NCBI GenBank assembly: GCA_963726125.1
Contig: CAVSBG010000008.1
Span: 372,001-436,000 of the forward strand
Direction of reading: 5' to 3'
Length of the DNA: 64,000 bases
Source of the DNA: JAMXLO01 sp963726125
GTDB taxonomy: Bacteria > Pseudomonadota > Alphaproteobacteria > Acetobacterales > Acetobacteraceae
The notes under the pieces were generated by a model. It ran no database searches. It was not told the origin of the DNA and saw only the letters and a list, made by a program, of their open reading frames with translations. Shown in pieces: positions 1 through 8,600 of the stretch. Position 1 is the stretch's first letter; every line of letters begins with the position of its first letter. Both the position numbers and the translations under genes were made by a program.

Positions 1-369
1 GAATTGCGCGAGCGGTTCGACCTGACCTATCTCTTCATCAGCCACGATCTGTCGGTGGTGCGGCTGGTGTCGCAGCGGATCGCGGTGATGTATCTTGGCA
101 AGGTGGTCGAGACCGGCACCACAGAGGTCGTGTTCGCCGCGCCACGACATCCGTATACACAGTCACTGCTGGCCGCCGTGCCGATTGTCGGCGGTCGCCG
201 TGTGACCGATGAATTCTGGCTGGAAGGCGAACCGCCCAACCCCGGCAACCTGCCGACCGGTTGCCGATTCCGCACGCGCTGCCCGCGTGCGGAGTCACGC
301 TGTGCCGCGGAAGAACCGGCGCTGCGGATGCTGGACGATGGCAGGCAGGCCGCCTGCCATTTCGCCTGA
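1..369 (+). CDS. Oligopeptide/dipeptide ABC transporter ATP-binding protein, C-terminal part (gene starts before the window)
   Basis: This is the tail of an Opp/Dpp-type ATPase that energises import of peptides or related solutes at the inner membrane. The reading frame is open from base 1, so Walker A and the signature motif lie outside the window. The visible part opens with the H-loop and D-helix region (FISHDLSVVRLVSQRIAVMY). It continues with the C-terminal extension typical of OppF/DppF (HPYTQSLLAAVP) and the Cys-containing CRFRTRCPRAESRC segment that ends these proteins. The stop at 369 faces the stop of the binding-protein gene at 418 across a short hairpin. The two converge, so they are not one operon, but they probably serve one transporter. 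The family call is secure; the substrate is unknown. Confidence 0.9.
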   Translation, partial: ELRERFDLTYLFISHDLSVVRLVSQRIAVMYLGKVVETGTTEVVFAAPRHPYTQSLLAAVPIVGGRRVTDEFWLEGEPPNPGNLPTGCRFRTRCPRAESRCAAEEPALRMLDDGRQAACHFA

Positions 370-372
370 CTT

Positions 373-400
373 CCCTCTCCCGCGCGTCGCGCGGGGAGGG
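373..400. terminator. GC-rich hairpin between two convergent stops
   Basis: The bases read CCCTCTCCCGCGC, a three-base loop, then GCGCGGGGAGGG, giving a near-perfect 12-bp stem. It sits in the 48-base gap between the ABC ATPase stop (369) and the binding-protein stop (418), where a bidirectional terminator would be expected. There is no T-run. It resembles the G/C palindromes found elsewhere in the window, so it may be a member of that repeat family acting as a terminator. Confidence 0.45.
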
Positions 401-417
401 GGGCCGGACGCGAGGCC

Positions 418-1971
418 CTAAGCCATGCTCATCCACCGAATGTCCTGCGCATCGCCGATCGGGCAGAACCGCACGTCCTGCACGTTCTTGGTGAACGGCC
501 CGAACCACTTCGTGTTGTAGATGAACAGCCCCGCTGCATCATCGACCAGGATGTGCGATGCCTCCTCGTACAGCGGCTGCCGCTCTTCCTGTTTCGTCAG
601 TACCAGCGCCTTGTCAGTCAGTTCATCGAACTTGGCATTCTTGTAGAAGCTCGCATTCCCGGCGCCGAAGTTCCGGCTGTTGTACATGTAGCCCGTCCAG
701 TTATGCGGGTCCGCGAAATACGCGCTGCGCCACAGCGGCACCAGATCGTGCGTCTTCTCCGGGTCGCCGAACTTCCCTGAAATCACCGGCCAGGGTTCGG
801 TCGTCAACTTAATGTCGATGCCGATCTTGGCAGCGCCAGCCTGCAAGAGTTGCGCGGCGGATTCACTCTGGTCGAACCCGGCGAGCACCCCAATCTCCAA
901 CTGGCGCATCGGTGCCTTCACCATCGCCAGGTGTTCCTTCGCCTTGGCGAGGTCGTAGGTGTAGCCCTTCAGATCCTTCGGTGCGCCCCAGAGATTGCCA
1001 GGGATGATGCCGGCATTACGTGACACCGATCCGCTCAGGATGTTGTTGATGAAGCCGTCGTAGTCGAACGCGTAGCACAGTGCTTTGCGCAGGTTCACGT
1101 CGGTCAGCGGCGGGCGCCCATTGTGGATGATGAAGTACATCGTCCGCAGCGATTCAGCTTCAAGGATCTGCACACTGTCGACCGTGCGCAGCCGCTTGAT
1201 CTGATCCTGCGGCAGGTAGCCGTCGGTGGTGTTGAACTCGCCCTTCTGCAAACCAAGCGCGCGGCTCGCGGTTTCCAGCACGACGCGGAACTCCGTCGAG
1301 GTGATGTTAGATTTGCCGAAGCCCGCGAAATGCTCCTCGAACCGGTCCGCCTGGAAACCGATGGCGGGATCATAACGGCGCAACTTGAACCCGCCCGACC
1401 CCGCATCGTTGCGCGCCAGCCATGCCGCGCCCATGTCGCCTGCCTTCTCGTGCTCACGCAGCAGCTTGCTGTTGACCACCCACAGTTCCGACAGTGTGGG
1501 CATGAAAACCGCATAAGGCTGATTGAGCGTGAACTGCACCGTGTGCGCGTCCAGCGCCTTCGTCTTCCCCGGGTCGATGACGCCTTTGTACAGCCCGAAC
1601 GCGCCTTGCTTCATCGCCAGGATGCGTTCCATCGAGAACACCACGTCGTCCGCGGTGATCGGGCTACCGTCGTGGAACTTCGCCCCGGGCTTCATCGTCA
1701 CCGTGTAGGTCACGCCATCGGGCGAAATGTCGATCTTGTCCGCCAGCCACATCTGTAGCTTCGGCGGATTGTCCACCCAACGCACCAGACAGTCGTACAT
1801 GTTCAGTCGCGAGCCGATGCGACCGATGTCGAACACCACATGTGGATCCAGCGTGTCGTAAGCGCTGTTATTCGCGGTGACGAAAATCTTTCCGCTGGCC
1901 GCGTGTGCGTTTGGCGCCAGCATGGCGGCCCCGCCGAGCGCCAGGACTCCCCGACGACTGATATGCGTCAT
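418..1971 (-). CDS. ABC transporter substrate-binding protein, SBP family 5 (peptide/nickel/opine type)
   Basis: A 517-aa periplasmic binding protein for an Opp/Dpp-like importer. The N-terminus carries a twin-arginine-like export signal (SRRGVLALGGAAMLAP, then an AHA-A cleavage region). The mature part has family-5 hallmarks: an early LDPH motif, a KPGAKFHDGSPITADDV block and the DVNLRKAL block. The length is normal. Its ATG overlaps the stop of the upstream TPP-enzyme gene by four bases (ATGA), so the two are probably translationally coupled. The order decarboxylase alpha, decarboxylase beta, binding protein suggests that the imported solute, or a product of it, is the decarboxylase substrate. 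That link is inference. Confidence 0.92.
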   Translation of the reverse strand: MTHISRRGVLALGGAAMLAPNAHAASGKIFVTANNSAYDTLDPHVVFDIGRIGSRLNMYDCLVRWVDNPPKLQMWLADKIDISPDGVTYTVTMKPGAKFHDGSPITADDVVFSMERILAMKQGAFGLYKGVIDPGKTKALDAHTVQFTLNQPYAVFMPTLSELWVVNSKLLREHEKAGDMGAAWLARNDAGSGGFKLRRYDPAIGFQADRFEEHFAGFGKSNITSTEFRVVLETASRALGLQKGEFNTTDGYLPQDQIKRLRTVDSVQILEAESLRTMYFIIHNGRPPLTDVNLRKALCYAFDYDGFINNILSGSVSRNAGIIPGNLWGAPKDLKGYTYDLAKAKEHLAMVKAPMRQLEIGVLAGFDQSESAAQLLQAGAAKIGIDIKLTTEPWPVISGKFGDPEKTHDLVPLWRSAYFADPHNWTGYMYNSRNFGAGNASFYKNAKFDELTDKALVLTKQEERQPLYEEASHILVDDAAGLFIYNTKWFGPFTKNVQDVRFCPIGDAQDIRWMSMA

Positions 1972-2561
1972 GATGCTCCCCCAACTCCCAGTTCCGTGCG
2001 CAGGTCTTGCACGACCTTATCGCGTGTTCGCGTCTGCCAGCGTGAGCGGCGTCCGATTGGTGTGTTCTCGACTTCCGGCAATACCTTCAAGGCCACGAAT
2101 ACCGGCCCTGGCTCTGCCAGGATCGCCGGTAGCTGTTGCCTGAATTCCGGTAGCTCCGTGAAAGCGAACGCGCGCGGATAACCGGACCCGCGCGCCAGCA
2201 CATCATAGGCGACAGTCGTTGCATTTGGAACCGGTTGTCCCCCGGTCGTCGCATAGCATTCGTTGTCCAGCAGGAAATGATAGAAATTCGCCGGCGCCTG
2301 TTCGGCAATTGTCGGAAGCATGCCCAGGCTCATCAGGATGTCGCCTTCGGAATCGAACAGCACCACCTTGCGGTTCGGCTGTGCCAACGCCAGGCCAAGT
2401 GCGAAGCCCGCGTGCCCACCCATCGCCGGATCGCCGAGCGGCACATCCAAGGTCTCGTGCGTGCTGAGCCTGACCCAGTGTCGCCCACCCCGGCCAGGCA
2501 CCACAATCGCGTCGCCGCGGTACTCGGCGAACACCTTCAGCAGTTCAGCGGTATGCATCAT
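1968..2561 (-). CDS. TPP-dependent decarboxylase, beta (pyrophosphate-binding) subunit, sulfopyruvate/phosphonopyruvate decarboxylase-like
   Basis: This 197-aa protein is the C-terminal TPP-binding half of a two-subunit 2-oxoacid decarboxylase resembling ComE. The thiamine-pyrophosphate motif is visible as GD at residues 73-74 and Asn at 100, with the downstream ECYATTGGQ segment typical of sulfopyruvate and phosphonopyruvate decarboxylases. The partner subunit lies 12 bases upstream (2574-3092), and the binding-protein gene overlaps its stop. The family covers several 3-substituted pyruvates, so the true substrate (sulfo-, phosphono- or another pyruvate) cannot be read from sequence alone. 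Confidence 0.82.
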   Translation of the reverse strand: MMHTAELLKVFAEYRGDAIVVPGRGGRHWVRLSTHETLDVPLGDPAMGGHAGFALGLALAQPNRKVVLFDSEGDILMSLGMLPTIAEQAPANFYHFLLDNECYATTGGQPVPNATTVAYDVLARGSGYPRAFAFTELPEFRQQLPAILAEPGPVFVALKVLPEVENTPIGRRSRWQTRTRDKVVQDLRTELGVGGAS

Positions 2562-2573
2562 GGCGCGCGCTCC

Positions 2574-3092
2574 TTACCGGTTGAAGCCATGGTATTCGTC
2601 GCCCACCAGTACCACCACCGGTCGCTGCGTGCGCTCGGCCTCCTCGAACGCGATGGAAATGCGTGGCGCATCGGCGTCGCTCTCCACCAAGTAGTAGTTG
2701 ATGCCGAACGCCATCAGGAACCGCTCGGTGTAGGTCGCGGCCGTGTCGGTGTTCACCCCGTGCCGCGTCCAGCCACGATAGCCCACCATCAGGACCACAG
2801 GCACATTCATGCCCAATAGCCAGCCGCGGATCGAATCACCTGACTCCATCATCCCCGTGTTCTGGATCAGGATCAGCGGCTTCTTCCCGCCCGCATGCAA
2901 CCCGGCCGCGATGGAACACGCGTGACCCTCGCGCGTCACGCCGATCAAGCGCAGCGACGGGTCCGCCTTCATCAGAAGATATAGCCAGTTCGTTTCACTG
3001 TCCGGCAGCCAGACCACGTCGGTGACGCCGTTCTGCTTCATGTGCTGCAGCACGGTCTCTGGGCTCAGAGCCACCGTTGTCGCGTCGTTCAT
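2574..3092 (-). CDS. TPP-dependent decarboxylase, alpha subunit (ComD-like)
   Basis: A 172-aa protein matching the N-terminal pyrimidine-binding half of sulfopyruvate/phosphonopyruvate decarboxylases. The VTREGHACSIAAGLHAGGKK stretch contains Glu55, which in this family activates the TPP aminopyrimidine, and IQNTGMMES follows as in ComD. It is the first gene of a minus-strand operon (alpha, beta, binding protein). It is read divergently from the metallo-hydrolase at 3184, so the 91-base gap should hold both promoters. The split architecture implies an alpha/beta complex with the active site at the subunit interface. Confidence 0.82.
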   Translation of the reverse strand: MNDATTVALSPETVLQHMKQNGVTDVVWLPDSETNWLYLLMKADPSLRLIGVTREGHACSIAAGLHAGGKKPLILIQNTGMMESGDSIRGWLLGMNVPVVLMVGYRGWTRHGVNTDTAATYTERFLMAFGINYYLVESDADAPRISIAFEEAERTQRPVVVLVGDEYHGFNR

Positions 3093-3183
3093 GCGGGGTT
3101 TCTCCTGGCGATTTAGCGGAATTTGTCGGCGGGCGCGCCGCTAGCTAACATCATCCACACAAACCATCCAAGGGAGCGAGCCA
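3093..3183. promoter_or_regulatory. Divergent intergenic region of the TPP-enzyme/metallo-hydrolase cluster
   Basis: The 91 bases between two divergent start codons must contain promoters for both the minus-strand decarboxylase/transport operon and the plus-strand hydrolase/oxidoreductase/phosphatase operon. A purine-rich AGGGAGCGAG stretch just before 3184 is a good ribosome-binding site for the hydrolase. No clear operator palindrome was found by eye. Confidence 0.4.
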
Positions 3184-4056
3184 ATGGCCAACACATTCCG
3201 CGCTGGCAACATGACGATTCATCGCATCGTCGAGATGGAAAGCGGCTTCACGCCAGCGCTTGAGTTCCTCCCCAAGCTGACCCCCGAGGTGCTGGCTGAG
3301 AACCGATCCTGGCTGGCGCCCGCGGCGCTCGATGCCCAGGACAACCTGGTACTTTGCTTCCAGTCCTACATTGTGCAGACCGGGCGTCATACCATCTTGG
3401 TCGATAGTTGCATCGGCAACGATAAGGACCGCTCGACCCGTCCGTCGTGGCACCACAAAAAGGACGATGTGTGGATGAAGGGCCTGGCTGCGCTCAACCT
3501 CACAGTCAACGACATCGACATCGTCATGTGCACGCATCTCCACGTCGACCACGTCGGCTGGAACACGAAGCTGGAGAATGGCCGCTGGGTGCCGACGTTC
3601 CCGAAGGCGCGCTACTTGTTCTCGAAGAAGGAGCTCGACTACTGGTTGGCGGAGAACGACAAGGCCGCGTTGCCGCCAATCGTCGACAGCGTCATTCCAA
3701 TTGTCGAGGCGAAGCGCTGTGACCTGATCACCAGCGATCATGCGGTGGATGACACGGTCGTTCTGCTGCCGACGCCCGGCCACACGATCGACCACTATGC
3801 CGTGGCGCTGGGTCGTGGCGGCAAGGATGCGGTGATCACCGGCGATCTGATTCACTCGCCGCTCCAAGCGAAGTATCCCGAACTGGGGATGCGGGTAGAC
3901 TACGATACGTTGCAGGGTGCCGATACGCGCCGCAAGTTCCTGGAGACGTACTCGGACACCAATACGCTATGCTGCTTCGCGCACTTCCCGACGCCGTCGC
4001 GCGGCTATGTGAAGCGCTGGGGCAATGGATTTCGCTGTGAATACGTCACCGACTGA
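3184..4056 (+). CDS. MBL-fold metallo-hydrolase
   Basis: A 290-aa metallo-beta-lactamase-fold hydrolase, probably cytoplasmic because no signal peptide is seen. The dinuclear zinc motif HxHxDH is complete: His118, His120, Asp122 and His123 in THLHVDHVGWN. Later ligands fit TPGHTIDHYAV and the Asp of ITGDLIHSP. The arrangement is closest to the lactonase-like (AttM/AiiA-type) branch, so a lactone or ester ring may be opened, but substrates in this family are diverse. A strong AGGGAGCG ribosome-binding site precedes the ATG. It is the first gene of the divergent plus-strand set. Confidence 0.88.
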   Translation: MANTFRAGNMTIHRIVEMESGFTPALEFLPKLTPEVLAENRSWLAPAALDAQDNLVLCFQSYIVQTGRHTILVDSCIGNDKDRSTRPSWHHKKDDVWMKGLAALNLTVNDIDIVMCTHLHVDHVGWNTKLENGRWVPTFPKARYLFSKKELDYWLAENDKAALPPIVDSVIPIVEAKRCDLITSDHAVDDTVVLLPTPGHTIDHYAVALGRGGKDAVITGDLIHSPLQAKYPELGMRVDYDTLQGADTRRKFLETYSDTNTLCCFAHFPTPSRGYVKRWGNGFRCEYVTD

Positions 4057-4084
4057 TACGGCGTGCGCCCGCTCTACCGCGGTG

Positions 4085-4122
4085 CCCCCTCTCCCGCAAA
4101 GCGGGGGAGGGTAGGGAGGGGG
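4085..4122. repeat. G/C palindromic intergenic repeat
   Basis: A CCCTCTCCCGC / GCGGGGGAGGG hairpin (4087-4111) is followed by a GTAGGGAGGGGGCG tail, between the metallo-hydrolase and the LLM oxidoreductase. The same core with a similar tail recurs near 46.6, 48.5, 54.3 and 62.3 kb. Confidence 0.6.
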
Positions 4123-4147
4123 CGTCGCCCCAAGGAGCACCCTCACC

Positions 4148-5017
4148 ATGAAATTTGGCCTCCGCTACTGCAACACCGGCCGCTACACTGACCCCACGCG
4201 TGCGACCGAACTGCTGCAGGCTGCCGAAGCCGCGGGCTTCGAGTCCGCCTGGACGGTCGAGCACACCGTCATCCCGCGCGGCTACCAGTCGGCCTATCCG
4301 TACACGTCTGACGGCCGCTTGCCTGGCGGCGAGGGTGATTTCCTGCTGCCCGATCCATTGATCTGGATGGCCTATGTCGCCGCCGGAACGAGCCGTATAA
4401 AGCTTGCGACCGGCATCCTGATCCTGCCGCAGCACAACCCGGTCATCGTGGCGAAGCAGGTCGCCACGCTGGATTACATGACGAACGGCCGCGTCCTGCT
4501 CGGCGTCGGCGTCGGCTGGCTCAAGGAAGAGTTCGACGCCATTGGCGCAACATTCGAGAACCGCGGCCGTCGCACCGACGAATACATCGCCGCGATGCGC
4601 GAACTCTGGTCGGCTGATGCACCAAACTTCGCAGGCCGATACGTCAACTTCAAGGATGCCTTCATGCGACCGAAGCCGCTGAACCGGGCAGTCCCTATCA
4701 TCATCGGCGGCCACACGGAGGCCGCGGCGCGTCGTGCCGGTCGTCTCGGCGATGGATTTTTCCCCGGACGTGGCCTGCCGCACGACCTGTTCGAGACCGT
4801 TCGGCAGACCGCGCGCGAAGCCGGTCGCGATCCTTCGTCCGTCGAGTTCACTGTCGGCATCCCCGACGATATCGCGCAGCTCACCAACTTCGCCGAGGCC
4901 GGCGTAACGCGCGTGCTGGTCCCGGTGACCGGAGTCGCGGGTCTGGCGCGTAAGATCTCTGGCCCCGAAGATCTGCTTGGCTGGCGCGAAACGATCGAAC
5001 GTTACGCGACACTATGA
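4148..5017 (+). CDS. LLM-class flavin/F420-type oxidoreductase
   Basis: A 289-aa TIM-barrel protein of the bacterial-luciferase-like family. Visible signatures are FGLRYCNTG at the N-terminus, EHTVIPRGYQSAYPY, the IKLATGILILPQHNP strand, GRVLLGVGVGWLKEEF, and KPLNRAVPIIIGGHTEAAAR. This pattern matches the TIGR03619-type subfamily, often named F420-dependent. Whether the cofactor here is F420 or FMN cannot be told, and no F420 biosynthesis genes are in the window. The gene ends with ATGA, the start of the HAD phosphatase. It could supply an oxidation step in the same unknown pathway as the neighbouring TPP enzyme. Confidence 0.87.
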   Translation: MKFGLRYCNTGRYTDPTRATELLQAAEAAGFESAWTVEHTVIPRGYQSAYPYTSDGRLPGGEGDFLLPDPLIWMAYVAAGTSRIKLATGILILPQHNPVIVAKQVATLDYMTNGRVLLGVGVGWLKEEFDAIGATFENRGRRTDEYIAAMRELWSADAPNFAGRYVNFKDAFMRPKPLNRAVPIIIGGHTEAAARRAGRLGDGFFPGRGLPHDLFETVRQTAREAGRDPSSVEFTVGIPDDIAQLTNFAEAGVTRVLVPVTGVAGLARKISGPEDLLGWRETIERYATL

Positions 5018-5658
5018 CGACGCGCGCAATTCTGCTCGATCTGGATGGCACATTGATCAACTCACGTCCGGGCATCGCCGCGAGTTGCGAGGCCATGCTG
5101 CGTGCACTCGGCCACACACCCGATCCCTCATTCGACATAACGCCGATGATCGGTCCACCGTTGCCTTCAGTGATCGGCCGCGTGCTTGCGCTTTACAACG
5201 ACGATCGTGTCGAAGCCGGCGTACGCGCATATCGTGAGCACTACGGCGCGATCGGGCTCCATCAGGCCGAGGTCTATCCCGGCATCGCCGACACGCTGCC
5301 CTTGCTGGCGGCGAGCGCACGGTGTTTTGTGGTGACCTCCAAGCGCACGGTGTTTGCAATCCGCATCGTGGATGCCATCGGATTCTCCCCCATGTTCGGT
5401 GGTGTCTACGGAACCGAACCGGACGGCAGCCTCGACGACAAGGCGCACCTCATCGCAGCAGTGTTGCAGACGGAGGCGCTCGATCCCAGCAATACCATCA
5501 TGGTCGGCGATCGCATGCACGACATCATTGGCGCTCAGGTCAACAGCCTGCGAAGCATCGGCGTGCTGTGGGGCTATGGCAGTCGGACGGAGCTCGAACA
5601 AGCCGGAGCCGACGCGCTGGCGCGCCACCCGTCAGAATTGCCGCGCCTGACCGCCTGA
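5014..5658 (+). CDS. HAD-superfamily phosphatase (phosphoglycolate-phosphatase-like)
   Basis: A 214-aa haloacid-dehalogenase hydrolase. Motif I is LLDLDGTLINS with nucleophile Asp9 and Asp11; motif II is VVTSKR; motif IV is MVGDRMHDIIGA. The cap lies between motifs I and II, as in the Gph/pyrophosphatase PpaX group. It overlaps the LLM oxidoreductase stop by four bases, so the two are coupled. The last 27 bases overlap the 3' end of the convergent Hint gene. A second, frameshifted Gph-like gene lies at 44515-45193, so this one is more likely a pathway or salvage phosphatase than the main glycolate enzyme. Confidence 0.85.
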   Translation: MTTRAILLDLDGTLINSRPGIAASCEAMLRALGHTPDPSFDITPMIGPPLPSVIGRVLALYNDDRVEAGVRAYREHYGAIGLHQAEVYPGIADTLPLLAASARCFVVTSKRTVFAIRIVDAIGFSPMFGGVYGTEPDGSLDDKAHLIAAVLQTEALDPSNTIMVGDRMHDIIGAQVNSLRSIGVLWGYGSRTELEQAGADALARHPSELPRLTA

Positions 5659-8600
5659 ATCCCGCACTCGCTCAAATGACGGTACTGCAAAGCGAGGTCG
5701 GGCAGCGCGTCGCAAGCCTCTCGCGTTGGCATCCAGCCTGCATCGCACCCGTCCCAGCAGTTCTCCAGTGACGATGAGCGGCGCGTATCCCTTCGCATCC
5801 CAAAGCGCCCCGTGGTCGTCGGGCGGTGGTGCGAAGTCCGGATCAAGCCGGGTGACGCCGTCGCAGTTCCCGAACGCGCGCCTCGCCCCTGCGTCCAAGT
5901 AACTCTCCGTGGGCAATCCTTCGGCCAGCAGCACGTCGTGGCGCGGCAGTTCGACATGATAATACGTGATCTCATCACACTCGATTTGCACGACGTTGGT
6001 GCCGTTGATCAAATAACGAATTGGAATCAGCACATCATCCACGTATACCGCGTGATCAGGCGACAGCAGCAGAGTGCGCTTCGGCCGTTCCGGACCAAAT
6101 GCGTGCGCTGCAACCTGAACCGGCAGCATGCGCAACTTGTTCGGATGGCGGCGGAAGTTCACCCGTCGGTGCCCGACCCAAACAATCGGTTGCATCATGC
6201 CAGAAGCGGTCACTACAAAATCCCGCTCTCGCAGCAGTTCGACCGCGATGTCGCCATGAGCCGTCAGGATGTGTGTGCCCGCGCCAAAGCATGTCGCGGT
6301 GATGGTGACTTGGGACCCCCCGGCTTTGTCGTTGGCGACGAGGAACGTCCTCTTGGTGTAGTTGCCGGGCATCGTCAGTATCGCAACCGTCGTGCCGCCG
6401 CTGCTGATCGTAAGTTGATTTGCGGACCACACGGCCGTGTTGGCGGTGATGCCGGGAAGGTCGATCGTGTCACCGTGGACGAAGCCGGCGATGGTAGCCG
6501 CAACGCTGCCCGGCTGATGCAGCCGCAGCAATCCAGTGGCGTCGGTGAACCCAAGCGTCTCTCCAGCGGCGACCGCGCTGGAAATGTCGGCCACGCCGCT
6601 TGTGCCGATATCGATAGTACCGGTGGTGCCGGTGATAGTCAGGCCCATGGTCAGCGTATCGCCGTTGCCAACGAGCATCAGGCCGTTGTTGTTGAAGAAA
6701 GACTGGGACGCTCCGGATGGCACGCCAGTGACAGTGAACGTGCCGCTTTTCGCGATCGCCTCCAACGTCCCGTGAAAGTCGACTGTGGTGCCCGAGCCGG
6801 CATTCAGGATTGACTGTGCCTGCGGTGTCGCGCTGACGATGGTCGAGCCGATGCCGATGGCGAAGGTGCCGCCGGAAAAACTGGGGCTTATAATGTCGGC
6901 GCCGATTGCATTGCCAATATTGAGCGTGACGTTGTTGAGCGACTGACCAGTTGCGTTCGACACCGGGGCTTGGTTGACGAAGATCAGGTTGTCGGTCTGT
7001 CCAGTCACGTTGATAGTGCCTGCCAGACCGCCGTTGGCGTCCTCTAGCGCGACACCCTGGTTGATCGCTAAATTGGTGAAGTCAGTCGCGACGTTGAGCG
7101 GACCCTGAAACACGACATTCCGCAGCGAAGCGTTGCCGGGGACGACGGAGAAGCTGCCGTTCGCCTGCACCGTGGCGTCGTATAGGGTCCCGCTCAGCAG
7201 CACTTTGTTGAAATTCGTGCCGATCCCCAGTGCTATGGTGCCATTCTGACCGTCGAATTCGCCATTGAACAGCGTCGTGGCGCCTTGATTGACGATATTC
7301 GCAAGAGCGGTCGGCGTGAACGGGCCAGAGGCAAGGTCCAGCGTCGCGCCATTGGCCAGCGTGATAATGCCCGAATTGTTCATCTGCGCCGTGACGCCGC
7401 TGTAAAAGATTTCCAGTTCCGATCCCAAGCTTACCGATATGACGCCACTCGTCCCATTGGTGAAGATGCCAAGGCCCGGTGCGATCACAGCGGTCTCACC
7501 GTTGTTGACCCGGATCGTGCCGTTGTTGGTAAAGCCCTCATTCGGCGTGATGCTGAATGTCCCGCCCGCGGCCGCGGCAATGATGGTTCCCAGGTTCACC
7601 ACGGACGCAAAGTCCAGAGTGGTGGTATTGCGGATGTCCGCCTGTGCCTTGGCCGCGGTGCTGAGCACCGTGAGGTTCTTGCCCAGTGTCAGTTGTGGGC
7701 CGTTGCCTCCGCCGCCCCCAATGTCGATTTCGGTCAACGGATTGGTGCTGTCCGTGCCGCTCAGGTTGATAGTTGCGTTGTCGATCGTCTGGCTACCGAT
7801 GAAGTTGAGCTGGGCGTCGTTGCCCTCGGTGAGGTTTATCAGGCCGGGACCCAAGCCGCTCGTTCCGGTTACCGTCAACCCGTTGGTGATATTCAGTCGG
7901 CCATTGGCGGTCGCGATATTCACTGCGCCCTGATAGATAACCGCATTGAATGTACCGTTGCGATTGAAACTGAATCCGTTGTCCTGATCGACGATTGTGC
8001 CGCCATTGATCAAACCGCCATTTGCCAGGTTGACCAACCCCAGGGGGGTGCCGTTGCCAACCTTCAACGAGGTGCCGGTATTGTTGAGTATGCCAGCCAC
8101 GGTAACGCCGCTGGCCCCGGTGATGGTGCCGATTCCGGCCGTCGTCAGCGAGCCATCCAGGATCAGCGATGCGGTTCCCGACAGCGCGATCAGGCCCGCA
8201 TTGCTCCACGATCCATGCACGCTGCCCGAATCGTAGCCAATGGTGACCGTTTCGTCGGTGACGCTGATTGTGCCCTTGTTGGTAAAGTTGAGTGGCACGA
8301 TTGACAACGAGGCAGCCCCGCCAAGCGCTGCCTTGATCGTTCCCTGGTTGATGATGCTTTCGCTGCCGCTTGTTGTACTGTTCAGTATCGCCAGGCTGCC
8401 AGTCTGAGTGATGAGCTCGCTCGAGCCGATAGTCAGCGTGCCGGCGCCTTGCTCGCTGATGGTCCCACTCAGGCGCACCGGCGTGCTATTGAGTGTGCTA
8501 CCGCTGGTGAACGCGAGAACGGCACCGTCGGTAATCGATTGGGCAATGAGTTTGCCGGTGACCAGTAGTGTGTCGGCACCGGCGATCGTCAGCTGGCTGA

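Noticed and set aside
7285..8304. 339-aa plus-strand frame opposite Hint paralogue A (and similar long frames at 11647-12573, 36746-38035, 38843-39838, 40924-42534)
   Set aside because: These are shadows of the Gly/Thr/Asn-rich repeat genes. They have no motifs and no ribosome-binding sites that would justify them.
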